DNA of 64,000 bases from Devosia lacusdianchii (GTDB lineage Bacteria > Pseudomonadota > Alphaproteobacteria > Rhizobiales > Devosiaceae). The notes below the pieces were generated by a model. That model searched no databases and was not told the origin of the DNA. It worked only from the letters and a program-made list of their open reading frames with translations. The position numbers were made by a program, and so were the translations under genes. Location of the stretch: contig NZ_CP092483.1 of assembly GCF_022429625.1 (NCBI RefSeq), forward strand, positions 3,410,001 through 3,474,000, read 5' to 3'. This document shows positions 56,068 through 64,000 of the stretch, piece by piece. The first letter of the stretch is position 1. The number at the start of each line of letters is the position of its first letter.

Positions 56068-56862
56068 CTAGCCCCGCGACTGCGTGTTGAAAAATCCCTC
56101 CATACGATAGCGCGCGCCGGGATAGAGCAGCCGCACGGCCGTGACGCATCGATTGGCTGACCATGTTCGGCGCCGGATCAACAGGCACGGATCGGCCGGT
56201 GAAATCGCCAGGAGCTTGGCCTCCCACCCCTGCGGCAACACCGCCTCGACCACATGCTCGGCCTGCGACAGCGGCGCGACGGCGGTCAGATAGGCGTAGG
56301 GCGTGGTCTGGGTGAAATCCTGATCGGCATAGTCGGGGGCAACGGCAGGATTGACATAGCGATCCTCGACCTGCGCCGGCACGCCGTTCTCCTGATGCAC
56401 GATGATCGAGTGAAAAACCACGTCGCCGATCCCGATCCCCAAGGCATCCGATATCTCCGGAGCCGCAGAATCCCGCTGCATGCGGATGATTTCGGCGGTG
56501 TGCACATGCCCCCGCTTGCGGATTTCCTCGGCGATGTTGCGAACCTCGAACAGCGCTGTTCCCCCCTTGCGCTCGGCCACGAACGAGCCGACGCCCTGGA
56601 CGCGCTTGATGACACCCTCATTGGCAAGCTCGCGCAGCGCCCGGTTGGCAGTCATGCGGCTCACGCCCAACTCGTTCACCAGCTCATTTTCCGAAGGCAC
56701 GCGGAAATTGGGCGGCCAGGCCCCACTGTCGATGCGCGCATGGATGAGCTGCTTGACCGCGACATAGAGCGGGCCGGCATCGGCGCCCTGAAGTGCATGC
56801 GCGCCAAAGGCACCCTGCCCCACCAATGCCGTTTCCACCCCGTCGCCGGCTGATTTGCTCAT
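56068..56862 (-). CDS. hutC: Histidine utilisation repressor HutC (GntR family)
   Basis: A 264-residue repressor. The GntR winged-helix is at about 30-105 (RVPSENELVNELGVSRMTANRALRELANEGVIKRVQG). A UTRA ligand domain, which binds urocanate in known HutC, follows (ERKGGTALFEVRNIAEEIRKRG, EDRYVNPAVAPDYADQDFTQTTPYAYLTAVAPLSQAEHVVEA). It is divergent from hutF and reads toward hutU, with sites on both sides. Confidence 0.95.
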   Translation of the reverse strand: MSKSAGDGVETALVGQGAFGAHALQGADAGPLYVAVKQLIHARIDSGAWPPNFRVPSENELVNELGVSRMTANRALRELANEGVIKRVQGVGSFVAERKGGTALFEVRNIAEEIRKRGHVHTAEIIRMQRDSAAPEISDALGIGIGDVVFHSIIVHQENGVPAQVEDRYVNPAVAPDYADQDFTQTTPYAYLTAVAPLSQAEHVVEAVLPQGWEAKLLAISPADPCLLIRRRTWSANRCVTAVRLLYPGARYRMEGFFNTQSRG

Positions 56863-56939
56863 GGCGTCACTTTCCGCAGAATCTCGATTTGCACAGTTTT
56901 GACATTTTTCGCTTGCGCGCTAGCATTAATTATCTATGG

Positions 56940-56951
56940 TTCCATATACAA
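56940..56951. promoter_or_regulatory. HutC operator before hutF
   Basis: TTCCATATACAA is the reverse complement of TTGTATATGGAA, almost the same as the site at 56008. It lies 19 bp before the hutF start and would overlap the divergent hutF/hutC promoters. Confidence 0.72.
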
Positions 56952-56970
56952 CCAATGACAGGCAGATGGA

Positions 56971-58347
56971 ATGGCCGAGCACGCAGCTCACCGCATCTTC
57001 GCTTCGCAGGTCCTGCTCGGCAACGGGTGGGCCACCGACGTGGCGCTGTCGGTTGGGCCGAACGGCACCATCACCGAAGTCGAGAGCGGCGCCTCGCCCC
57101 GCGCTGGCGATACCATCGCCGCCGGGCCGGTGATCCCCGCCCTGTCCAACCTCCATTCCCATGCCTTCCAGCGCGCCATGGCCGGACTTGCTGAGGTCTC
57201 AGGCCGCGGCGAAGATAGCTTCTGGACTTGGCGCGACACCATGTACCGCATGGTCGACAGGCTCTCGCCTGACGATGTCGAGGTGGTCGCCACCAGGCTC
57301 TATGTCGACATGCTCAAATGCGGCTATGGCCGCGTTGGGGAGTTTCACTATCTCCATCACGACCGCGGCGGCGTGGCCTATGCCGACCGCGCCGAAATGT
57401 CAGGCCGCATTATCGCCGCCGCGACGGCAAGCGGCATCGGCGTGACGCTACTGCCTGTCTTCTATGCCCACGCCAATTTCGGCGGCGCCGCCCCCAATGA
57501 CGGCCAGAGCCGTTTTATCCACACCGTCGACGATTTCCTGGCGCTGATGGACACGCTGCGCCCCCGCACGGCGGTGGTCAACGCCACCCTCGGCTTCGCC
57601 ATTCACTCGCTGCGCGCCGCGACACCTGACGAAATGCATGCAATCCTTGCGGCAGCGCCCGGCGAGGGCCCAATCCACATCCACGTCGCCGAGCAACAGG
57701 GCGAAGTCGATGCCGGCCTCGCCTGGTCGGGACGGCGGCCGCTGGGCTGGCTGCTCGACGAGATGCCGGTCGATCGCAACTGGTGCCTGATCCACGCCAC
57801 CCATGCCGACACCAACGAAGTCCAGCGGATCGCCGCCAGCGGCGCCGTCGTTGGTCTCTGCCCGACGACCGAGGCCAGCCTCGGCGACGGCATTTTTCCC
57901 GCGACGGCGTTTCGCGCCCATGGTGGACGCTTCGGCATCGGCTCGGATAGCCACGTCTCGGTCAGCTCCAGCGAAGAGCTGCGCCTGCTAGAATACGGTC
58001 AGCGCCTGCGCGACGAGCGCCGGGTGCGCTTGGTCGACGGTCCCGGCCGCTCCAATGGCCGCGATCTGTTCGAGGTAGCCCTTGCGGGCGGCGCGCAGGC
58101 TCTGGGTCAGCCAACCGCTGGCCTCAAGGTTGGCGCCGCCGCAGACCTTGTCGTTCTCGACGGCAACGATGCCTTCATCGCCGCGGCAGATGGCGACACC
58201 GTTCTCGACCGCTGGATCTTTGCACGCGGCGACCACGCCGTGCGCGACGTGATGGTGGCCGGAGCCTGGCAGGTTCAGGACCGCCGGCACCGCCTCGACG
58301 AAACCATCGACCAGGCCTTTGCTGAGGTGCTCAAGCGCCTCTGCTGA
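56971..58347 (+). CDS. hutF: Formimidoylglutamate deiminase
   Basis: A 458-residue amidohydrolase. The zinc-binding HSHAFQRAMAGL is near residue 60, IHIHVAEQQGEV gives the next ligand, and LIHATHADTNEV and GIGSDSHVSVSSSEELRLLE follow. It removes ammonia from N-formimino-glutamate, giving N-formyl-glutamate, the five-step Hut route. Plus-strand start of the second hut operon. Confidence 0.95.
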   Translation: MAEHAAHRIFASQVLLGNGWATDVALSVGPNGTITEVESGASPRAGDTIAAGPVIPALSNLHSHAFQRAMAGLAEVSGRGEDSFWTWRDTMYRMVDRLSPDDVEVVATRLYVDMLKCGYGRVGEFHYLHHDRGGVAYADRAEMSGRIIAAATASGIGVTLLPVFYAHANFGGAAPNDGQSRFIHTVDDFLALMDTLRPRTAVVNATLGFAIHSLRAATPDEMHAILAAAPGEGPIHIHVAEQQGEVDAGLAWSGRRPLGWLLDEMPVDRNWCLIHATHADTNEVQRIAASGAVVGLCPTTEASLGDGIFPATAFRAHGGRFGIGSDSHVSVSSSEELRLLEYGQRLRDERRVRLVDGPGRSNGRDLFEVALAGGAQALGQPTAGLKVGAAADLVVLDGNDAFIAAADGDTVLDRWIFARGDHAVRDVMVAGAWQVQDRRHRLDETIDQAFAEVLKRLC

Positions 58348-58402
58348 TCTCTCAATGCACTCGTGAAACGGGACGCCAGTCCTTCAACCAAGGGGAATAA
58401 AC

Positions 58403-59428
58403 ATGAGACTGCTCGCTACCTCCCTCGCTCTGGGGACCGCCACGTTTCTATTGGCCGCGGCGCCGGCCCAGGCGTCCTATTGCAGCGACGGCAAGACCGT
58501 CATGTTCGCCGGCATCGATTGGCAGAGCGGCGACTTCATCACCGAGGTGATGAAGACTATTTTCGCCAAGGGCTATGACTGTCAGGTCGACGCCATCCCC
58601 GGCAATTCGGTGACGCTGGAACAGGCCACCGCCAATAACGAAGTCCAGATTTTCGCCGAAGAATGGCTGGGCCGCTCAGACGTCTGGAACGAAGCCACCG
58701 CCGCCGGCAAGGTGCTGGCCATCGGCAAAACCTTCGAAGGCGCCGCCGAGGGCTGGTTCGTCCCGGCTTACGTGATCTCAGGCGACGCCGAACGCGGCAT
58801 AGCGCCGATGGCGCCCGACCTCAAGAGCGTTGACCAGCTCGCCAACCCCGCTCTCGTAGCCCTGTTCAAGGACCCCGAAGAGCCCAGCAAGGGCCGCTTC
58901 CTCAACTGCCCCTCGGGCTGGACCTGCGAAGGCGTCTCGACCGCCAAACTCGACGCCTACGACCTCACTGAGTCCTACGTGAACTTCCGCCCGGGCACCG
59001 GCGCCGCCCTCGATGCGGCGATCTCGTCGGCCTACCTCCAGGGCGAGCCGATCCTGTTTTATTATTGGTCCCCGACCGCGGCCATGGGCAAGTTCGATCT
59101 GGTACAGCTCGAAGAGCCAGCCTATTCGGATGAATGCTGGACCCAGCTGACCAGCGCCGATGGCACCCGCGAGCAGGGATGTGCGTTCCCCTCCGTCGAT
59201 GTGTCCTACGGCGTCAATGCCACCTTCGCGGCCGAGGCGCCCGAGCTGATCGACGTGCTCGAAAAGGCCAACTTCCCACTTGCCGAAGTCAATGGGAGCC
59301 TCGCCTATATGAGCGACAACGAAGTGGATGGCGAAGCCGCCGCGCTCGAATTCCTCAAGACCAAGCAGGATATATGGGGCCCTTGGGTGAGCGACGAAGC
59401 CCGCGCCAAGATCGTCGCCGGTCTCTGA
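58403..59428 (+). CDS. hutX: Histidine-linked ABC transporter binding protein (HutX/ProX-like)
   Basis: A 341-residue periplasmic protein of the OpuAC/ChoX class. Signal peptide MRLLATSLALGTATFLLAAA, cut near AQA. The mature protein has FAGIDWQSGDFITEV, EEWLGRSDVW and FYYWSPTAAMGKFDLVQLEE, the ligand-box pattern for glycine-betaine-type binding proteins. Location in hut suggests histidine or a betaine-like histidine compound as substrate. Confidence 0.9.
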   Translation: MRLLATSLALGTATFLLAAAPAQASYCSDGKTVMFAGIDWQSGDFITEVMKTIFAKGYDCQVDAIPGNSVTLEQATANNEVQIFAEEWLGRSDVWNEATAAGKVLAIGKTFEGAAEGWFVPAYVISGDAERGIAPMAPDLKSVDQLANPALVALFKDPEEPSKGRFLNCPSGWTCEGVSTAKLDAYDLTESYVNFRPGTGAALDAAISSAYLQGEPILFYYWSPTAAMGKFDLVQLEEPAYSDECWTQLTSADGTREQGCAFPSVDVSYGVNATFAAEAPELIDVLEKANFPLAEVNGSLAYMSDNEVDGEAAALEFLKTKQDIWGPWVSDEARAKIVAGL

Positions 59429-59497
59429 TAAAGCCGCGCCATCGGCCCCCGGGCCGGTGGTGCCATCTCCTTAACGCAGCGGACGAGGACGCCGGTC

Positions 59498-60355
59498 ATG
59501 TTTCCAGAAACTCTCCAGTTCTCCATCAGGTCGCAAATCAATGACTGGGTGGAAAGCCTCGTCGTCAATTACGGCGCGGCGTTCAAGGCCATCTCCAACG
59601 CCATCCTGCAGGTCGTGCTCGTTGTCGAAAGTGTCCTGCGCGGTCTGCCTTGGTGGGCCATCATCATCATCTTCATGGCGCTAGCCTGGGCCAGTTCCCG
59701 CAAGATCGCCTTCAGCATCGCGGTCGGCGTGCTGATGGTCGCGGTGGGCGTGCTCGGCCTTTGGGATCTGACCATGCAGACGCTGGCCCTGATGCTGGTG
59801 GCGACGCTGGTTTCGGTCATCATCGGACTGCCCGTCGGCATTCTCTGCGCCAAGAACCGCGTCGCCCGCGCCATCACCCTGCCGGTGCTCGACGTGATGC
59901 AGACCATGCCGAGCTTTGTCTATCTCATTCCCGTGCTGATGCTGTTTGGCCTGGGCAAGGTCCCGGCCATCCTCGCCACGGTCGTCTATGCCGTGCCGCC
60001 GCTGATCCGCCTCACCGATCTGGGCATCCGCCAGGTCGATTCCGAAGTCGTGGAGGCGGCCACGGCCTTCGGCACTGCCCCCGCTCGCCTGCTGTTCGGT
60101 GTGGAACTGCCGCTGGCCACGCCCACCATCATGGCCGGCCTAAACCAGACCGTGATGATGGCGCTTTCCATGGTCGTGGTCGCCTCGATGATCGGCGCGC
60201 GCGGTCTGGGCGAGCAGGTGCTAAACGGCATCCAGACGCTCGATGTCGGCCGTGGCCTTGAGGCCGGTATCGGCATCGTCATCCTGGCCATCGTCATCGA
60301 CCGCATTATGCAGGGCTTCGGCCGCTCGCGCCTCGAGGAGGCCCGCAATGGCTGA
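59498..60355 (+). CDS. hutW: ABC transporter permease (HutW/ProW-like)
   Basis: A 285-residue permease with about six hydrophobic segments and the EAA-like EAATAFGTAPARLLFGVELPLATPTIMAGL loop. LPVGILCAKNRVARAITLPVLDVMQTMPSFVYLIP is typical of ProW/HutW. Its stop overlaps the ATPase gene start by eight bases. Confidence 0.93.
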   Translation: MFPETLQFSIRSQINDWVESLVVNYGAAFKAISNAILQVVLVVESVLRGLPWWAIIIIFMALAWASSRKIAFSIAVGVLMVAVGVLGLWDLTMQTLALMLVATLVSVIIGLPVGILCAKNRVARAITLPVLDVMQTMPSFVYLIPVLMLFGLGKVPAILATVVYAVPPLIRLTDLGIRQVDSEVVEAATAFGTAPARLLFGVELPLATPTIMAGLNQTVMMALSMVVVASMIGARGLGEQVLNGIQTLDVGRGLEAGIGIVILAIVIDRIMQGFGRSRLEEARNG

Positions 60356-61175
60356 GATCGAAATCCGCAACGTCTACAAGATTTTCGGCCAGAACAACGC
60401 CGCCGCCATCGCGCTGGCCAGGGAGGGTCTCGACAAGACCGCCATTCTCGCCAAGACCGGCAGCAATATGGGCCTAGCCGATGTCAGCCTCACCATTGCT
60501 TCCGGCCGCATCTTCGTCATCATGGGTCTCTCCGGCTCCGGCAAATCGACCCTGGTACGCCATCTCAACCGGCTGGTCGAACCGTCCAGTGGGGAAATCC
60601 TCTTCGACGGCCAGAACATCCTGACGCTCAATAAGCGGGATCTGCGCGCCTTCCGCACCCGCCGCGTCTCCATGGTGTTCCAAAGCTTCGGGCTGATGCC
60701 GCATTACACGGTGCTGCAGAACGCCGCCTATGGGCTGACCGTGCGCGGCGAACCGCGCAGTGTCGCCCGCGACACCGCCATGAAATGGATCGAAACCGTC
60801 GGGCTCAAGGGCTACGAAAGCAAGTATCCCTTCGAACTCTCCGGCGGCATGAAGCAGCGCGTCGGCCTCGCCCGCGCACTGGCCGCCGATACCGACGTCA
60901 TCCTGATGGACGAAGCTTTCAGCGCGCTCGACCCGCTGATCCGCGCCGAAATGCAGGACCAGCTGCTGGAGCTGCAGCGATCGCTGGCCAAGACTATCGT
61001 CTTCATCACGCACGATCTGGACGAAGCGCTGCGCATCGGTTCGCAGATCGCCATCCTGCGCGATGGTAAGGTGGTGCAGGTCGACACGCCCGACTCGATC
61101 CTCGCCAGGCCGGCCAACGACTACGTTGCCCGTTTCGTCCAGCGCCACGCCCACCACGCTCTCGCCCACGATTGA
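60348..61175 (+). CDS. hutV: ABC transporter ATP-binding protein (HutV/ProV-like)
   Basis: A 275-residue ATPase. Walker A GLSGSGKST, signature LSGGMKQRVGLARAL and Walker B VILMDEAFSALDPLIR are intact. It lacks the two C-terminal CBS domains of ProV, as do other HutV. The ATG at 60348 overlaps hutW. Confidence 0.95.
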   Translation: MAEIEIRNVYKIFGQNNAAAIALAREGLDKTAILAKTGSNMGLADVSLTIASGRIFVIMGLSGSGKSTLVRHLNRLVEPSSGEILFDGQNILTLNKRDLRAFRTRRVSMVFQSFGLMPHYTVLQNAAYGLTVRGEPRSVARDTAMKWIETVGLKGYESKYPFELSGGMKQRVGLARALAADTDVILMDEAFSALDPLIRAEMQDQLLELQRSLAKTIVFITHDLDEALRIGSQIAILRDGKVVQVDTPDSILARPANDYVARFVQRHAHHALAHD

Positions 61176-61177
61176 CC

Positions 61178-62665
61178 ATGACCGATATTGTCCGCGACGC
61201 TCCCCTCTCCTGGCGCGATCTGGCCGCCGTCGCCGCCGGTGCGCGGCTCATCCTGTCGCCGGCGACAAAGGACCGAATCAGCCACGCCCGGGCCTTGGTC
61301 GAAGCCATCGTCGCCAAGGGCATTCGCGCCTACGGGGTTAATACAGGCGTCGGTGCCCTGAGCGACACCGTGGTCGACGTGTCGCGGCAGCGGCAACTGT
61401 CGCGCAACTTAATCATGAGCCATGCCGTAGGCGTTGGCGCAAAGCTGTCGGCGCTCGAAGCCCGCGCTATCATGGCCGCTGCAGTCAACAACCACGCCCA
61501 CGGATATTCCGGCGTCCGCCTTGACGTGGTCGAGACCATGCTCGATCTGCTCAATGCTGGCTTCGCGCCGGAAGTGCCGTCGCAGGGCTCAGTTGGCTAC
61601 CTCGCGCATATGGCTCACATTGCCCTGCTACTGCTCGGCGAAGGCCACGTGCTGGCCGATGGTGAACGGCTCACCGGCGCGGAAGCCCTCAAGCGTGTCG
61701 GCCGCGAACCGCTCGTGTTGGAGGCCAAGGAAGGCCTGAGCATCCTCAATGGCACGCCTTGCGCCACCGGCCTCGCCGCCATCGCCCTGTCCCGCGCCTA
61801 CAGGCTGCTGTCGTGGACCGATATTGCCGCGGCCATGAGCTTTGAAAGCCTCAACGGACAGATTGCAGCCTTCGACCCGAAATCGCTGGCCCTGCACGCC
61901 TCACCCGGATTGCGCGAGACCGGGCGGCGCCTCTCCGCCCTCCTGGCCAATAGCGAAATCCTTGCGCAGAGCGCCGGTGCCCGAACGCAGGATGCGCTCA
62001 GCCTACGATCGGTACCGCAGGTCCATGGCGCGGCACGCGACCTCCTCGCGTACGTCGGCACCGTGGTCGATACCGAATTGCGGTCAGTCACCGACAACCC
62101 GGTGGTCAGCGGTACAGAGGCGGCGCCGGAGGTATTTTCCGAAGCCCATGCCGTCGGCGCCGGCATTGCGCTGGCCATGGACGCTCTCGCCCCGGCCATG
62201 GGTCTAGTCGCCTCGATGTCGGAGCGCCGCACCGATCGGCTGGTCAACCCGCTGGTCAGCGGGCTGCCACCATTCCTGGCCGCAGATAGCGGCGCCAATT
62301 CCGGCTTCATGATCCTGCAATACACGGCGCTGTCGCTGGTCGGCGAAAACCGCCGCTTGGCCGCGCCGGCCAGCCTCGATGCCGGCGTGACCTCGGGCCT
62401 GCAGGAAGACCTGATCTGCCATCCCACCCCGGCGGCGCTGAAGCTGCTCGCCCTGCTGGACAATGCAGAGGCGATACTGGCCATCGAGTTGCTGGCCGCC
62501 GCCCAGGCCGCCGACCTTCGCACCGATGGGTTGGCCAAGGCCCCCGCCACCGCCGCAGTCTGGCGCGCCATCCGCGCCATCGTCCCCAGCTACGCCGACG
62601 ACCGGCCGCTAGCCGGCGACGTCGAGACACTGCGGCCCCTGCTGCACGCCACGCCGATCGCCTGA
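61178..62665 (+). CDS. HutH-like aromatic ammonia-lyase homologue lacking the MIO triad
   Basis: A 495-residue protein with the full length and most surface features of histidine ammonia-lyase, including YGVNTG (52-57), EGLSILNGT (185-193) and QED near 410. However, where canonical HutH reads GSVG-ASG-DLAP, it reads GSVG-YLAH (137-144), missing exactly the Ala-Ser-Gly that cyclises to the MIO cofactor. The catalytic Tyr of QDPYSLR is Leu274 (QDALSLR), and the GGNFH segment is absent. It cannot catalyse the MIO reaction in the usual way. It may be a regulatory partner of true HutH, or an enzyme of different chemistry. A second HutH starts two genes downstream. I recall paired hutH genes in the Pseudomonas hut loci. 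Confidence 0.85.
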   Translation: MTDIVRDAPLSWRDLAAVAAGARLILSPATKDRISHARALVEAIVAKGIRAYGVNTGVGALSDTVVDVSRQRQLSRNLIMSHAVGVGAKLSALEARAIMAAAVNNHAHGYSGVRLDVVETMLDLLNAGFAPEVPSQGSVGYLAHMAHIALLLLGEGHVLADGERLTGAEALKRVGREPLVLEAKEGLSILNGTPCATGLAAIALSRAYRLLSWTDIAAAMSFESLNGQIAAFDPKSLALHASPGLRETGRRLSALLANSEILAQSAGARTQDALSLRSVPQVHGAARDLLAYVGTVVDTELRSVTDNPVVSGTEAAPEVFSEAHAVGAGIALAMDALAPAMGLVASMSERRTDRLVNPLVSGLPPFLAADSGANSGFMILQYTALSLVGENRRLAAPASLDAGVTSGLQEDLICHPTPAALKLLALLDNAEAILAIELLAAAQAADLRTDGLAKAPATAAVWRAIRAIVPSYADDRPLAGDVETLRPLLHATPIA

Positions 62666-62675
62666 GGAACCCGTC

Positions 62676-63878
62676 ATGAAACGGCTCTGGACTAACGCCC
62701 GCATAGCAACCATGGCGCCCGACCTCCCCGGTATCGGCATCATCGAGGGCGGCGCGATCCTGGCGGAAGGTGACCGCATCGTCTGGGTGGGGCACCACAA
62801 CGATCTGCCAACCATCGCCAACGGTGCCGAATGCATGGACCTGGACGGACGTTGGATCACACCAGGCCTCATCGATTGCCACACCCATTTGGTGCATGGC
62901 GGCGACCGCGCGCGCGAATTTGAGATGCGGCTGGCCGGCGCAACCTACGAGGAAATCGCTCGCGCCGGCGGCGGCATCATCGCCTCGGTGCAGGCAACCC
63001 GCCAATCCAGCCTCGACGACCTCGTCGCCACCGCTTTGCCCCGGCTCGACCGGCTGGTGGCCGAAGGCGTCACGACCATCGAGATCAAATCGGGCTACGG
63101 GCTCGACCTGGCGAGCGAACTGACCATGCTGCGGGCGGCCCGGGCGCTAGATAAGCATCGCGCCATATCGGTAGTCACTACCTGCCTCTCCGCCCATGCC
63201 GTACCGCCCGAGTTCAAGCATGACCGGGCCGGCTATCTTGATCTGGTGGTCGATACCATCCTCCCGGCAATGGCAGCCGAAGGCCTCGCCGACGCCGTCG
63301 ACGCCTTCATGGAAGGCATCGCCTTCTCCGGCCCCGAAACCGCGCGTGTCTTCGACAAGGCCAGGGCTTTGGGCCTTCCGATCAAGCTCCATGCCGACCA
63401 GTTGTCAAACCTGCATGGTGCCCAGCTGGCCGCCGAGTTTGGCGCCCTGTCGGTCGATCACCTCGAATACACCGACGAGGATGGCGTGGCGGCCATGGCG
63501 CGGGCCGGAAGCGTTGCCGTCCTCCTTCCGGGCGCCTTCTACACCCTGGGCGAGACGCAATTGCCGCCGATCGATTTTTTCCGCCGTTACAACGTACCCA
63601 TGGCCGTCGCCACCGACGCCAATCCGGGCACTTCGCCGATGACCTCACTGCTGCTGGCCATGAACATGGCCGCGACCCTGTTCGGCCTGCGGATCGACGA
63701 AGTCCTGGCTGGCACGACCCGCGAGGCGGCGCGTGCACTGGGCAAGCTCAACGAGACCGGCACGATTGAGGCCGGCAAATATTGCGACCTGGCGATCTGG
63801 GACATCGAACGCCCAGCCGAGCTCGTCTATCGGCTCGGATTCAATCCACTGCACAGGCGCGTCTGGAGGAACCGATGA
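62676..63878 (+). CDS. hutI: Imidazolonepropionase
   Basis: A 400-residue zinc amidohydrolase that opens the ring of imidazolonepropionate to formiminoglutamate. The ligands lie in [37 protein letters not shown], with [19 protein letters not shown] and [10 protein letters not shown] also conserved. GAGGAACCC precedes the ATG. Its stop overlaps the next gene by four bases. Confidence 0.96.
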   Translation: MKRLWTNARIATMAPDLPGIGIIEGGAILAEGDRIVWVGHHNDLPTIANGAECMDLDGRWITPGLIDCHTHLVHGGDRAREFEMRLAGATYEEIARAGGGIIASVQATRQSSLDDLVATALPRLDRLVAEGVTTIEIKSGYGLDLASELTMLRAARALDKHRAISVVTTCLSAHAVPPEFKHDRAGYLDLVVDTILPAMAAEGLADAVDAFMEGIAFSGPETARVFDKARALGLPIKLHADQLSNLHGAQLAAEFGALSVDHLEYTDEDGVAAMARAGSVAVLLPGAFYTLGETQLPPIDFFRRYNVPMAVATDANPGTSPMTSLLLAMNMAATLFGLRIDEVLAGTTREAARALGKLNETGTIEAGKYCDLAIWDIERPAELVYRLGFNPLHRRVWRNR

Positions 63879-64000
63879 CGACAGTCCACGAGCTCAAACC
63901 CGGCAACGTCCCGCTCTCGATCTGGCGCGACATCTACTTTGGCGCTGCCTGCAGCCTCGCCACGGCAGCCGAACCCGGCGTACGAGCGGCAGAGCAAACT
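63875..64000 (+). CDS. hutH: Histidine ammonia-lyase, canonical copy (5' end only)
   Basis: The first 42 residues, [20 protein letters not shown] and following, match the N-terminus of HutH (x-L-x-PG-x-x-x-L-x-x-W/L-x-x-I). The ATG at 63875 overlaps the hutI stop (ATGA). The MIO region is outside the window. Given the defects of the copy at 61178, this is expected to be the working enzyme. Confidence 0.75.
   Translation, partial: MTTVHELKPGNVPLSIWRDIYFGAACSLATAAEPGVRAAEQT

Noticed and set aside
61172..61177. TTG at 61172 as start of the HutH-like gene
   Set aside because: An ATG two codons later (61178) gives the usual HutH length. The TTG only adds two residues overlapping hutV.

Overview
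The window looks like a chromosomal segment of a GC-rich alphaproteobacterium. The rhizobial style of the operons (UgpC-type and Liv-type ABC transporters, hutFC with hutXWV, LigD plus Ku, kdp ending in ptsN) points to Hyphomicrobiales. A Devosia-like genus is my best guess, but this rests on recall and not on a search. Genes are tightly packed, with many 1-11 bp overlaps. I see no rRNA, tRNA, CRISPR array, transposase or prophage.

Layout. 1-2242: the start of a flavin-dependent tryptophan-halogenase-like gene (cut by the window edge), an aldo/keto reductase and a small unknown protein. 2523-14096: a long minus-strand block under a LacI-type repressor. It holds an LplB/LplC-type sugar ABC importer with its binding protein, two ADP-ribosylglycohydrolase-fold proteins, a UgpC-type ATPase, and then a class III CoA-transferase with a CoA-ester lyase. 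Matching palindromes precede both the first permease gene and the repressor gene. Hairpin repeats fill most gaps between the genes. 14200-20062: a DNA repair operon: LigD, Ku, a BRCT-like/TPR protein, an alpha/beta hydrolase and an exonuclease III homologue. 20065-28794: the kdp high-affinity potassium system (kdpFABC, kdpDE), two extra tiny membrane ORFs and ptsN at the 3' end. 29094-31741: two small unknown genes, a hydratase/FAH-like enzyme and an aldo/keto reductase.

31780-42110: a ketone-body (3-hydroxybutyrate/acetoacetate) module. It has a PAS-LuxR regulator, succinyl-CoA:3-ketoacid CoA-transferase (scoAB), thiolase and a sigma-54 activator. These are followed by two palindromes and a -24/-12 promoter in front of a 3-hydroxybutyrate dehydrogenase gene that is translationally coupled to a complete Liv-type ABC importer. 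42133-53326: a polyol or sugar operon with a ribose-type ABC importer, SorC/EryD-like regulator, aldo/keto reductase, GlpD/EryB-like dehydrogenase, class I aldolase, FGGY kinase and GMC oxidoreductase. Its substrate is unknown. 53749-64000: the histidine utilisation locus hutD, hutU, hutC (minus) and hutF, hutX, hutW, hutV, a HutH-like gene, hutI and the start of a second hutH (plus).

The most striking observations are these. The first HutH homologue lacks exactly the Ala-Ser-Gly triad that forms the MIO cofactor, and a likely canonical hutH starts two genes downstream. A LacI-controlled importer is coupled to two intact ADP-ribosylglycohydrolase-like enzymes. A BRCT-like/TPR protein sits inside an NHEJ operon. 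The kdp operon carries ptsN and unlisted small membrane proteins. A compact sigma-54 circuit appears to drive 3-hydroxybutyrate dehydrogenase and its transporter.
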